Below, in pieces: positions 24,646 to 34,596 of a DNA stretch of 64,000 bases. This DNA is from JAEUNJ01 sp052035955 (GTDB lineage: Bacteria; Pseudomonadota; Gammaproteobacteria; Burkholderiales; Rhodocyclaceae), in contig JBPOHD010000063.1 of NCBI GenBank assembly GCA_052035955.1, positions 37,773-101,772 on the forward strand, in the 5' to 3' direction. Below the pieces are notes generated by a model. That model had not been told where the DNA came from. It made no database searches and saw only the letters and a program-made list of their open reading frames with translations. A program made the translations under genes and the position numbers. Positions within the stretch are counted from its first letter, which is position 1; each line of letters begins with the position of its first letter.

Positions 24646-24687
24646 GAAAAAGAAAACGCCAAGGCAACCGTCAGGCAGCCTTGGCGT
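24646..24687 (-). terminator. Intra-operon terminator or attenuator between aorB and aorC
   Basis: On the minus strand, ACGCCAAGGC, a 12-base loop, and GCCTTGGCGT form a perfect ten-base stem followed directly by TTTTCTTTTTC. The site sits between the aorB stop (24700) and the aorC start (24633), so it should reduce transcription of the flavoprotein and cofactor genes relative to aorAB, or the RNA could be processed there. Confidence 0.8.
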
Positions 24688-24699
24688 CGGCAGCGGAAA

Positions 24700-26547
24700 T
24701 CAGAGCCCCAGGCGAGCCAGGGTCTCCTTCTCGGGTTCGCCAGCCGTGTTCCAGCCGCGCACCTTGTAGTACTCGGGCATCATCTTGTCGATGCCGCTGA
24801 CGAGCCCCTTGGCCGGGCCGGTCTTGGCCGGTTCGGTCTTCAGGCGCACCGGCAGATCGTCGTCCTTGGCGGTGAAGCCCGCGGCGAGGTTGAACTGGCG
24901 TTCGAGGTTCCAGATCCGCTCACCGAGTTCTCCCAGGCGCTCCATGCTCCAACCACCCTCGCAGGCCGCATCCACCTGCGGCGCCAGATCGGCCAGGGTC
25001 CAGGCGAAAGTCGTGAATACGCAGGTACCGGAGGAATCGAAAGCGGCGGTCGCGTCCTGGAAGGCCTTCACCAGGTCCGGCTTGCCTTCGGTGACGAGGG
25101 GATCCGTCTTGACGGGGATACCGAGAACCTCGGAAGCGACCGTGTAGGAACGCAGATGGCAAGCACCGCGGTTGGAGGTGGCGTAGGTGAGGCCCATGCC
25201 CTGGATGCCACGCGGATCATAGGCCGGAAATTCCTGGCCCTTCACCGACATGGACAGTTCCGGATGCCCGTACTTGGCCGTCAGACGCGCCGAGCCGATG
25301 CCGATCTCCTTGCCGAAACCCTGGCCCTCGGCCGTCATGTGGGCAAAGTCGATCAGCGCCTGCGCGGAACCGAAGGGAGAATCGACTCCGATCTGCTCCT
25401 TGGTCAGGACTCCCATCGTATAGAGTTCCATCACCGCCCCGACGGTAGCGCCGAAGGAGATGGGATCCATGCCATCCTCGTTGCAGATCATGTTGGCGAC
25501 GGTCAGGGCATCGAGGTCATCGACGCCGTTGGCGGCGCCCAGCGACCAGGCCGCTTCGTACTCGAGGCCACCGGAGGCGCCCCAGTACTTCGGATTGTTG
25601 ACGACGCTCCAGTGGTTCTTGTCCACCTGCGAAATCCGACCGCAGGCGATCGTGCACCCGAAACAGGCGGCGTTGGTGACCAGATTGGCCTTGCCATCGG
25701 AAAGACGCTTCTCGTGCATGGCCTCGCCGGAAATCTTGCGGGCGCCCTCGAACTGCACGTCCCGGGCATTGTGGGTCGGCAGGGCACCGATTTCGTTGAT
25801 GACGTTCATCAGGACCTGGGTACCGAACTTCGGGAGGCCCTGGCCGGTGACAGCGTTATCGGCAAGCACCTTCTTGGCGGCCGCGGTCGCCTGCATGAAC
25901 GCCTTGAAATCCTTGATGCCGGAAACCCCCACGGTGCCGCGGATGGCGACAGCCTTGAGATTCTTGGAACCCATGACGGCTCCGACGCCGGAACGGCCGG
26001 CCGCCCGGTGCAGGTCGTTGACCACGCAGGAATACAGAACCTGATTCTCGCCAGCCCGGCCGATGGAGGCGACACGGATCTGGGGATCGTGGTGGCTCCT
26101 CTTGATGATCTCTTCGGTGTCCCAGCAGGTCTTGCCCCACAGACCTGCGGCGTCCCGCAACTCGGCCTTGTCATTCTCGATCCAGAGATACACGGGTTTC
26201 GGCGACTTGCCTTCGAAGATCACCATATCCCAACCGGCCATCTTCATCTCGGCACCGAAATGACCGCCGGAGTTGGAGCAGGCAATGGCGCCGGTCAAGG
26301 GGCCCTTGGTGATCACCGAGTAACGACCGCCAGTGGAGGCCGCCGTCCCGGTCAGGGGACCCGTCGCCATGATCATCTTGTTGGCCGGCGAAAGGGGATC
26401 CACCTTGGCGTCGACCTCGGAAACGAAATACTTGGTCGCTAGGCCGCGCTGGCCGAGGTATTGTTGCGCCCACTCCATGTTGAGGGGCTCGGACTTGCAG
26501 GTGCCGTTGCTCAGGTCAACGCGCAGGATTTTTCTTGCCCATCCCAT
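24700..26547 (-). CDS. aorB: Aldehyde:ferredoxin oxidoreductase, tungsten/molybdopterin catalytic subunit
   Basis: 615 residues, normal AOR-family length. The N-terminus with RGLATKYFV, ATGPLTGTAASTGGRYSV and GPLTGAIACSNSGG forms the pterin-binding domain. Cysteines of a single [4Fe-4S] cluster follow (CFGCTIAC, with a later Cys in GTCVFTTFAW). The enzyme oxidises aldehydes to acids in the cytoplasm. A strong AGGAGG lies upstream. With the Fe-S subunit before it and flavoproteins after it, it matches AorB of the AorABC enzyme of Aromatoleum. W versus Mo cannot be decided from sequence. Confidence 0.93.
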   Translation of the reverse strand: MGWARKILRVDLSNGTCKSEPLNMEWAQQYLGQRGLATKYFVSEVDAKVDPLSPANKMIMATGPLTGTAASTGGRYSVITKGPLTGAIACSNSGGHFGAEMKMAGWDMVIFEGKSPKPVYLWIENDKAELRDAAGLWGKTCWDTEEIIKRSHHDPQIRVASIGRAGENQVLYSCVVNDLHRAAGRSGVGAVMGSKNLKAVAIRGTVGVSGIKDFKAFMQATAAAKKVLADNAVTGQGLPKFGTQVLMNVINEIGALPTHNARDVQFEGARKISGEAMHEKRLSDGKANLVTNAACFGCTIACGRISQVDKNHWSVVNNPKYWGASGGLEYEAAWSLGAANGVDDLDALTVANMICNEDGMDPISFGATVGAVMELYTMGVLTKEQIGVDSPFGSAQALIDFAHMTAEGQGFGKEIGIGSARLTAKYGHPELSMSVKGQEFPAYDPRGIQGMGLTYATSNRGACHLRSYTVASEVLGIPVKTDPLVTEGKPDLVKAFQDATAAFDSSGTCVFTTFAWTLADLAPQVDAACEGGWSMERLGELGERIWNLERQFNLAAGFTAKDDDLPVRLKTEPAKTGPAKGLVSGIDKMMPEYYKVRGWNTAGEPEKETLARLGL

Positions 26548-26562
26548 TTTCTATCCTCCTTA

Positions 26563-27042
26563 TCAGGCGCCGGCACCGGCTTGGGTATCCGTCTTGGCGG
26601 CCCACTGGCGCATCTTGTCGAGGCCGGTCCAGTCCGCATCCACATAGGTGATTGCGCCCGTCGGGCAGGCCGTGGCGCAGGCCGGATCGCCGCCGCACAG
26701 GTCGCACTTTTGCACCTTGCCGGTGTCGTGCACGTAATTTACGGTGCCGAACGGACAGGCGATGGTGCACACCTTGCACCCGACACAGGTGTCGGCGAAA
26801 ACGACCTTTGCGCCGGTGGCCGCATCGACCTTGATCGCTTCGACCGGACAGGCGTGCAGGCACCAAGCATCGGCGCACTGGGTGCACGTGTAGGGGACCT
26901 TCCTGCCCTCGTGCTCGAAACTGAATACCTTGATGCGGGATTTCGAGATGTTGAACACCCCGTAGTTCTCGTACGAGCACGCCATTTCGCACTGAAGACA
27001 TCCCGTGCACTTGTTGGCGTCAATATGCAACGACTTTTGCAT
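26563..27042 (-). CDS. aorA: Four-cluster ferredoxin-like subunit of aldehyde oxidoreductase
   Basis: 159 residues from the ATG of MQKSLHID, chosen because GGAGG lies eight bases upstream; the frame is open to 27096. Four cysteine sets for [4Fe-4S] clusters are visible: CTGCLQCEMAC, CTQCADAWCLHACP, CVGCKVCTIACP and CDLCGGDPACATACP. This is the electron-transfer subunit that links AorB to the flavoprotein; similar proteins are seen as DMSO reductase B-type subunits. It is the first gene of the operon, preceded by a sigma54 promoter about 100 bases upstream. Confidence 0.92.
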   Translation of the reverse strand: MQKSLHIDANKCTGCLQCEMACSYENYGVFNISKSRIKVFSFEHEGRKVPYTCTQCADAWCLHACPVEAIKVDAATGAKVVFADTCVGCKVCTIACPFGTVNYVHDTGKVQKCDLCGGDPACATACPTGAITYVDADWTGLDKMRQWAAKTDTQAGAGA

Positions 27043-27068
27043 AGCCCCAGCCTCCATTATTGTTTGGA

Positions 27069-27087
27069 GTGCAACTTCAAATTGCAC
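27069..27087. promoter_or_regulatory. Inverted repeat in the aorA leader
   Basis: A perfect six-base dyad, GTGCAA and TTGCAC, with a seven-base spacer lies 27 bases upstream of the aorA start and downstream of the predicted sigma54 start site. It could be an operator or a small hairpin in the leader. Confidence 0.4.
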
Positions 27088-27155
27088 CCATGTCAATTAC
27101 CCATGTTCCCACCCGCAGAGCACGCAGCAAACGGGCGCTAACACTAGAACTTTCA

Positions 27156-27171
27156 AGCAATTCGCGCGCCA
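27156..27171 (-). promoter_or_regulatory. Sigma54 (-24/-12) promoter of the aor operon
   Basis: Minus-strand TGGCGCG-CGAA-TTGCT matches the consensus TGGCACG-N4-TTGCW with one change, and has exact GG-N10-GC spacing. It lies between the propeller-protein gene stop and aorA; the expected start site is near 27145. Confidence 0.75.
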
Positions 27172-27203
27172 AGGAAAATATCTCTTCTTGCTGCGCAACG
27201 GAC

Positions 27204-27220
27204 TGTCGGAGTACCGGACA
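27204..27220. promoter_or_regulatory. Putative activator site upstream of the aor promoter (TGT-N11-ACA)
   Basis: TGTCGGAGTACCGGACA is an imperfect palindrome beginning 34 bases upstream of the -24 element. Similar TGT-N11-AC(A/G) elements precede the other two good sigma54 promoters of this window, so it is a candidate binding site for the AcoR-type activator. Confidence 0.45.
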
Positions 27221-27259
27221 ACCCGTGCCATTTTGACACAGGTGCATCGTAATAGCGCG

Positions 27260-28216
27260 TCAGCGGATTGCAACACCCCAAGGCAGATTGCCGACCTTGA
27301 TCTCCTTGAGGCTGACCAGTCGGCGGGCATCCACGACGGTAACGCTGTTCGAGCGCCCGTTGGCCACGTAGAGCTTTTCTCCATCGGGCGTCACGGCCAT
27401 GTTCCACGGACGCTGACCGACCGGGATGATCGCCACGACCTCATCCCTCGACGTATCGACGACCATGACGGAGGCATCTCCGCCGTTGGAGACGAAGAGC
27501 CGCCCTCCGTCGGGCGTCATGGCCAATCCGTTGGCTCGCTTTCCGGCCTTGATCACTGACTTCACGGAACGGTTCTGGACATCGACAACGTGCACCTGGT
27601 CCGACAGTTCGCACGCCACGTAGGCCTTGCGCCCGTCCGGCGTGAAGGCGATACCCCGCGGCCGCTCGCCGACCTTCACCGAAGCCACCTGGGAACGGGC
27701 GGCCACGTCCACCACGTCTAACGTGTCGGCCTCCTCGGCACTCACGTACAACCAACGGCCGTCAGGACTGAAGACGGCATGTTCTGGATTCCTTCCCTTG
27801 GTGGGGACGGAAAAGGCCGGCTTGCCGGCGATGGCGTCGACGAATTGAACGGCATTGGAAACCTCCACGGCGGCAACGACCCAACGCCCGTCCGGCCCCA
27901 TGCCCAAGCCCTCCGGCGACTCCCCCAGATCCACCTGTCCAACCGTCTTTCTGGACGCAATGTCTACGATCACCACGCGGTTTCCCTTCTGTTCGCTCAC
28001 GAACAGAGCCTTCCCGTCCGGTGTCGCAGCGATTCCTCTCGGCTTGCCGCCGACTTGAATGGTCGCGACGAGCTCGTCGCCAGCGACATCGATCACCGAA
28101 ATCGTCCCGCTTCCCTCGTTGGGCACGTACGCAAACGGCTCCGCCGCCGCGCCGGCGGTAGCCAGAGAAAAGACGAGGGCAGCCGCCCGCACCTTCCGCT
28201 TGGACTCGACACCCAT
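27260..28216 (-). CDS. PQQ-dependent catabolism-associated beta-propeller protein
   Basis: 318 residues from an ATG with GAGG eight bases upstream (a GTG one codon earlier is possible). After a signal peptide (ALVFSLATAGAAAE) there are seven repeats of about 42 residues, each with a YVTN-like strand and TPDG turn (IAATPDGKALFVSE, IAFTPDGRKAYVAC, MAVTPDGEKLYVAN). This is the seven-bladed propeller family found beside PQQ alcohol dehydrogenases in many proteobacteria. It is likely periplasmic; its role is not known. The start overlaps the stop of the preceding MxaJ-like gene. Confidence 0.85.
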   Translation of the reverse strand: MGVESKRKVRAAALVFSLATAGAAAEPFAYVPNEGSGTISVIDVAGDELVATIQVGGKPRGIAATPDGKALFVSEQKGNRVVIVDIASRKTVGQVDLGESPEGLGMGPDGRWVVAAVEVSNAVQFVDAIAGKPAFSVPTKGRNPEHAVFSPDGRWLYVSAEEADTLDVVDVAARSQVASVKVGERPRGIAFTPDGRKAYVACELSDQVHVVDVQNRSVKSVIKAGKRANGLAMTPDGGRLFVSNGGDASVMVVDTSRDEVVAIIPVGQRPWNMAVTPDGEKLYVANGRSNSVTVVDARRLVSLKEIKVGNLPWGVAIR

Positions 28217-29028
28217 CACAGGGGCCTCAGTCGCTTGACATGATGGGTCTCGAATATCCGGTCCAGGCTGCCATCGGCCTCCAGTTCGTTGAGGGCCTGC
28301 TGGAGCGCCCTTGCCAGATCAGTGAATTCCACCTTCACGGCCATGCCCACGACCCACCCGGCCTGCGGCAGTCCGGGCAGAGGTGGATTGCCCATGCGGA
28401 AATTCTTCCAATCGCCGGCCATCGCACCTTCGAGTTGGCTGCGCATTGCCACCACAGCGCCCAACCGGCCGGCACGCATCTCCCTCACCGCATCGGCAAT
28501 GGCATGAAAGTGCCTCACGCTGTTCCTCAGCCGACCATTGTCCGCGCCCATCAGGGCAATGGAGGCGATCGAGGCATCTTCGGCACCCACCTTGTGTTCG
28601 GCCAGCGGCGCCAGGGTTTCGCAGGAGTCGATCTTTGCGTGGTCCCAGGCGACCTGCAGGGTCTCGCGGAAATAGGGACCGAAAATGGCCACCTGCTTGT
28701 TTCGCTCCATGAACACCTTTTCCACCGGCACATGCAACATCACGTCAGCCGGCCCGTAACCCAGGTAATGGCCCTTCCAGACCATGTTGCGCAGGTCGTC
28801 GTTCATGTCTTCGCCGGCGTCGAACGGAAGCAAGGACAGCCTGACCCCGATCTTTTCCGCCAGACGCGCCGCCAACTCGACCTCGATTCCGCGCCCGTTC
28901 TCGTTGAATGGAGCGAAATCCTTGTACACAGCCACCTTCAGGATCCCGCTGGTCCGAACGTCGGCAAGATCCCGCGCCGGCGCAACCGTGGCAAACAGGG
29001 CCAACCAAAGCAATAACAGGTTCTTCAC
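28216..29028 (-). CDS. MxaJ/XoxJ-like periplasmic binding protein of quinoprotein dehydrogenases
   Basis: 270 residues from a GTG with GGAGGAG seven bases upstream; the longer frame adds unlikely sequence. A signal peptide (LLLWLALFATVAPARDLA) is followed by a solute-binding protein fold with TSGILKVAVYKDFAPFNENGRGIEVELAARLAEKIG, the typical start of this family, and the ADVMLHVPVEK stretch. Members are encoded next to PQQ dehydrogenases (MxaJ, XoxJ) and are thought to help activate the enzyme rather than transport solutes. It leads a two-gene unit with the propeller protein. Confidence 0.87.
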   Translation of the reverse strand: MKNLLLLWLALFATVAPARDLADVRTSGILKVAVYKDFAPFNENGRGIEVELAARLAEKIGVRLSLLPFDAGEDMNDDLRNMVWKGHYLGYGPADVMLHVPVEKVFMERNKQVAIFGPYFRETLQVAWDHAKIDSCETLAPLAEHKVGAEDASIASIALMGADNGRLRNSVRHFHAIADAVREMRAGRLGAVVAMRSQLEGAMAGDWKNFRMGNPPLPGLPQAGWVVGMAVKVEFTDLARALQQALNELEADGSLDRIFETHHVKRLRPL

Positions 29029-29169
29029 TGCGCAACTCCTCCTCGTTTTCTTCGCTGCCTTCGATGTTCCCAGTCGAAAGCGCCCTGCATGCGCCGACGG
29101 GTTACGTCGGGCCCAAGACCGGCATGGGGCTATTGCGCCCCGGCAAGGCCAGGGCCGACGGACCAAGGA

Positions 29170-29185
29170 AGCAATCCATGTGCCC
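29170..29185 (-). promoter_or_regulatory. Sigma54 promoter of the MxaJ-like/propeller operon
   Basis: Minus-strand GGGCACA-TGGA-TTGCT fits TGGCACG-N4-TTGCW with two changes outside the key GG and GC, and has exact GG-N10-GC spacing. The expected start site is near 29159, about 130 bases before the gene. The 340-base gap 29029-29368 holds this site, the element at 29225 and a possible acoR promoter; no gene is seen in it. Confidence 0.65.
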
Positions 29186-29224
29186 ATATTTTAGATCTCG
29201 AGAATCCATGTTCACCCACCTTCC

Positions 29225-29241
29225 TGTCACGATATCGGACG
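29225..29241. promoter_or_regulatory. Putative activator site (TGT-N11-ACG) upstream of the MxaJ-like operon
   Basis: TGTCACGATATCGGACG begins 41 bases upstream of the -24 element. It shares TGTC and CGGAC with the site before the aor promoter and TGTCAC with the one before the dehydrogenase. A second dyad, TGACG-N10-CGTCA, lies at 29244-29263. Confidence 0.4.
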
Positions 29242-29255
29242 CCTGACGTTTTCAA

Positions 29256-29284
29256 TTGCGTCAATTCGCCACAATCACTAGACT
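29256..29284 (+). promoter_or_regulatory. Possible sigma70 promoter of the AcoR-type regulator
   Basis: TTGCGT and TAGACT are separated by 17 bases, ending 85 bases before the regulator start. Both hexamers are only partial matches, and the site overlaps the TGACG-N10-CGTCA dyad, which would allow autoregulation. Confidence 0.3.
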
Positions 29285-29368
29285 AGAGCTTCCGCATTGA
29301 ACTCCAGGCGGCGGCACCGAACCGCCGTTGGCCATTCGAGCCAGGAGTCCCCGCAGGAGGAGAAGACC

Positions 29369-31423
<2,055 letters not shown>

Positions 31424-31510
31424 GTCATTGCGCGGGGCACCCGACAGAACCCTCGGCAGGGCTAAGACAGGACTGAGAAATAGAGGGCGACGTTCGCCTC
31501 CCACTTTGTC

Positions 31511-33868
31511 TCACCCCGCGCCCAGCCGATAACGGACGCCGATCCATAGGGTACGCGGCGTACCCGGCGCGAAGAAGGTTTCCCGACTCCAGTTGCCGGA
31601 ATTCGTCTGGAAGTTCCCGGCCGAATCGAAGGGGTTCTCCGCCAACGCACCCCCGGTCGCGAAACGGCGATCGAACAGGTTTGTGACGCGGCCCATGATT
31701 TCCCAGCCGGCCCCCAGGTCGCCTCGAGCGCTGAGATTGACAATCGCATGGCCGGCGACCGTTCCCGGCCCGGCGAAAGTCCTGGCGACACCGTTTACAT
31801 CGCTGTGGGTGCCGGTCCGGTGGGCGTTGTTCTCGTTGCCGCGCACGTACTGGTTGGACAGAGCGATGACCTCGGCCCCCAAGGACCAGCCGGACGCCGG
31901 ACGGAACGACAAACCCAACTTGAGATTGTGGACCGGCGCGCCCGGCATCCGGTTCCCCGGTGCAACGGCGATCAGGTCATCGCCCGTACCGGAACCGTCG
32001 GCCGGCGTGCACAAGGTCGAACCGCCTCGCGAGCTGTTGTTCTGCGCCAGCAGGCAGGCAGCGGACCGGAAGGTGGCCAGGAGATAGGTGTAGCCAAGCT
32101 TCCATTCCCAACGCCCCGCATCGGCAGACAACGCGAGCTCCATTCCGCGCCGTCGGGTCTTCCCATAGTTCATGAAGTATCCGGCGCTTGTCGTCGTGCC
32201 GACGAACAGGATGTCATCCCGGTTGTCGGTTTGGAAGAACCCCGCGTTCCATCTGCCCTGGGCGCCCATTGGACCCCTGGCGCCGAATTCCAGTGTTCGC
32301 GCCACCACCTGCTTGAGAGGCGGATCGGCCGCCATGGCATTGGGCAGGGTGCAGGGGTTCGCCGGATCGGCACACCCCAGCTCGACGGGCGTCGGCGCCC
32401 GGCTGCCCTGGGACAGCCCGGCGTACAAGGTCGCGGAGCCGGCCCCTTGCGTGACCCCGAGAGCGGGATTGAAACCGCGGAACAAATGGTCCCCGTTCAT
32501 GGCTGGCGCGGTCGGGCCGACATCCCTCAGGGTCACCCGCGCCCAGTTCATGCGGCCCGAAATGCTCAGACGCGTATCCGAAGCGAGGCGCACGGTGTCG
32601 GACACGAAAAGACCCAGCATCCGCGTGCGTCCCGTCAGCCGATTCTCGATAACCTCCGGGCCGCTCTCGAGCACTCCGCGGGTGGCGTCGAAGATCCCGG
32701 TCTGCGTACTCTGACCGAAACTACTGTTGCTCGCGTCGTAGGCAGCCCCGACGAGCCACTGGTGATTGCCCGCAGAGGTGCTCCATTGCAGCCCGCCGCC
32801 CCACCCTGTCTGGTCGGTGGTCGTCCGGTTCTTCGCCGCGGTATCCACGTTGAATCCGAGTCCGCCGTTCGCACCCGTGTCGCCATCATTCGCGCTGCCC
32901 TCGAAATCGTCGTTGGCATCCCCGTTGAGGGTGCGCGTGCGGTTGCGCCGGTGATAGAGCAAGGCCGACAACTGGGACTGATCGATCAGGAACAGACTCC
33001 CGTTAAATGCCAGCATCTCCATCCTGTTCCGAGTGTTGTCCGGCCGGGTGAAGATGGCCTGCCGACGGGCGACAAGCATGGATGCAGGGACCAGCCCGTT
33101 GCCGATCAGGTCGCTATCGGCGGCCGTCAGGGCCACCTCGAACTCCCCCGTGGGCGTCCGGCGGCCGAATTTGGCAAAGACCTGGCTGGCGTCGGATGGC
33201 GAGAAGTCGCGCCAGCCTCCATCCACGGATCGACTCCCCGAAAGGAAGATGTGGGAGCCCCCGGCCAAGGGCCGGCCATACTCGAATTCGATGGCCCCCC
33301 GCCCGAAATTGCCCGCCGCCGCCTCCACGTCCGCTCCCGGGTGGCTGTCTCCGCTCTTCGTGCGCATGACCAACGCACCACCCAGGGTATTGGCGCCGAA
33401 CAAGGGATTGGAGCCGGGTACCAGCGTAATGCCGGCCAGCGAATGCATCGGCACCAGATCCCAGTGCACCACATCCCCGAACGGTTCATTGATGCGGACG
33501 CCATCCTGGTATACGGACAGGCCCTGCGGCGTGCCCAGCAACGGCGACGCCGTGAATCCCCTATAGCTGACGTCGGCCTGGAGAGGGTTGCCCTGGTAGT
33601 CGTTCGCATGCACGCTGGGAAAATGGCCGGACAACAACTCCGGCAGGCCCGCACCAGGGGAGGCCCGGCGAACCTGGTCTCCATCTACGTCGGAAAGATT
33701 CCCGGCAATCCAGTCCCTCGGGACACCGAATCCCTGAAGGGGCGTCGGTGCCGTCACCAATACCGCCGGCAGCGGCTGGACAACCTGGCTGGCGACCGGC
33801 ATCACCCATCCGGCCAACAAGAGAGCCACGCCGGCGACCGATGCTTTGCGGATTTCCGTGAGATTCAT
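31511..33868 (-). CDS. TonB-dependent outer-membrane receptor
   Basis: 785 residues from the ATG of MNLTEIRKAS; the frame is open further upstream. A signal peptide (VAGVALLLAGWVMPVASQ) is followed by a plug domain (VSYRGFTASPLLGTPQGLSVYQDGVRINEPFG, typical TonB receptor plug) and a C-terminal beta-barrel with many alternating strands and the LFDRRFATGG signature near the end. Substrate cannot be read from sequence. Gene order after the two-component genes on the same strand (108-base gap) and its place in the quinoprotein locus make a metal complex, PQQ or other cofactor a possible ligand. The C-terminus ends in RLGAG rather than the usual aromatic residue. Confidence 0.85.
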   Translation of the reverse strand: MNLTEIRKASVAGVALLLAGWVMPVASQVVQPLPAVLVTAPTPLQGFGVPRDWIAGNLSDVDGDQVRRASPGAGLPELLSGHFPSVHANDYQGNPLQADVSYRGFTASPLLGTPQGLSVYQDGVRINEPFGDVVHWDLVPMHSLAGITLVPGSNPLFGANTLGGALVMRTKSGDSHPGADVEAAAGNFGRGAIEFEYGRPLAGGSHIFLSGSRSVDGGWRDFSPSDASQVFAKFGRRTPTGEFEVALTAADSDLIGNGLVPASMLVARRQAIFTRPDNTRNRMEMLAFNGSLFLIDQSQLSALLYHRRNRTRTLNGDANDDFEGSANDGDTGANGGLGFNVDTAAKNRTTTDQTGWGGGLQWSTSAGNHQWLVGAAYDASNSSFGQSTQTGIFDATRGVLESGPEVIENRLTGRTRMLGLFVSDTVRLASDTRLSISGRMNWARVTLRDVGPTAPAMNGDHLFRGFNPALGVTQGAGSATLYAGLSQGSRAPTPVELGCADPANPCTLPNAMAADPPLKQVVARTLEFGARGPMGAQGRWNAGFFQTDNRDDILFVGTTTSAGYFMNYGKTRRRGMELALSADAGRWEWKLGYTYLLATFRSAACLLAQNNSSRGGSTLCTPADGSGTGDDLIAVAPGNRMPGAPVHNLKLGLSFRPASGWSLGAEVIALSNQYVRGNENNAHRTGTHSDVNGVARTFAGPGTVAGHAIVNLSARGDLGAGWEIMGRVTNLFDRRFATGGALAENPFDSAGNFQTNSGNWSRETFFAPGTPRTLWIGVRYRLGAG

Positions 33869-33975
33869 GCGCCCTGCCCCGTCCCGATAAAGCGGGAACG
33901 AACGACGCTCCCCGAAATCGCAAGGTATCAAGCGGTTTCGATCCTGTCCCGGGAAACTTTCCCGAGATGCGTCGG

Positions 33976-34596
33976 TCAGGGCACCTCGGGCACGATGATG
34001 CCGTGGCGCATGGCCACATGCACCAGGCCCGCGGTGGTCGCCACCCCGAGTTTTTCCTTCAACGAAGTTTGGTAGTTGGCGATGGTCTTCAGGCTCAGAT
34101 TGAGGATGCTCGCGCACTCGGCCGGCGCCCGGCCGCGTGCGAGCTGCTGGAAGACCTCGAATTCCCGCGCCGTCAGGGCATCGAAGGGATGGCACTCGGC
34201 GTCGGTCGTCCTCGTTGAACTCCTCACCCCGCCGCGGAACACCTCGCGGACGGCGTCGACGAGCTTGTTGGGCGACTCACCCTTGGTGAGGAAGCCCCGC
34301 GCGCCGTTCTCGATGGCCCGCCGGACGAGGAGCGCATTCTCGTGCATTGTGAATACCAGGATGCGCAGTTCCGGATCCCGGGCGGCGAGGCGCCGGACCA
34401 GTTCGAGGCCGCCCAGTCTGGGCAGGGAAAGATCCGTGACGACGACATCAGGCCGCACCGCGGGCACCATCGCATAGGCTGCCTCGGCATCGTCCGCCTC
34501 GCCGACAACCACAATGTCCCCCGCCTGTTCCAAGAGGCGGGCGTACCCCATCCTGACCACGGGATGATCATCCACCAACATCACGCCGATCCTCAT
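33976..34596 (-). CDS. NarL/LuxR-family response regulator
   Basis: 206 residues: receiver domain with the acidic pair Asp9-Asp10, phospho-acceptor Asp55 (VVVTDLSLPR) and Lys near 105, and a C-terminal LuxR helix-turn-helix (LTAREFEVFQQLARGRAPAECASIL, LKTIANYQTSLKEKLGV). Its ATG overlaps the kinase stop by four bases. Regulators of this type (AgmR/ErbR/PedR1/ExaE) control PQQ alcohol dehydrogenase genes in pseudomonads, which fits the neighbourhood; the target genes here are not shown by sequence. Confidence 0.92.
   Translation of the reverse strand: MRIGVMLVDDHPVVRMGYARLLEQAGDIVVVGEADDAEAAYAMVPAVRPDVVVTDLSLPRLGGLELVRRLAARDPELRILVFTMHENALLVRRAIENGARGFLTKGESPNKLVDAVREVFRGGVRSSTRTTDAECHPFDALTAREFEVFQQLARGRAPAECASILNLSLKTIANYQTSLKEKLGVATTAGLVHVAMRHGIIVPEVP

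Noticed and set aside
23221..26442. A 1073-codon open frame on the plus strand
   Set aside because: It is antisense to aorC and aorB, which have clear domains; high GC leaves few stop codons on the opposite strand.
31424..31510. Hairpin GAGGGCGA/TTCGCCTC between the activator and the receptor as a terminator
   Set aside because: The stem is imperfect and there is no T-run on either strand.
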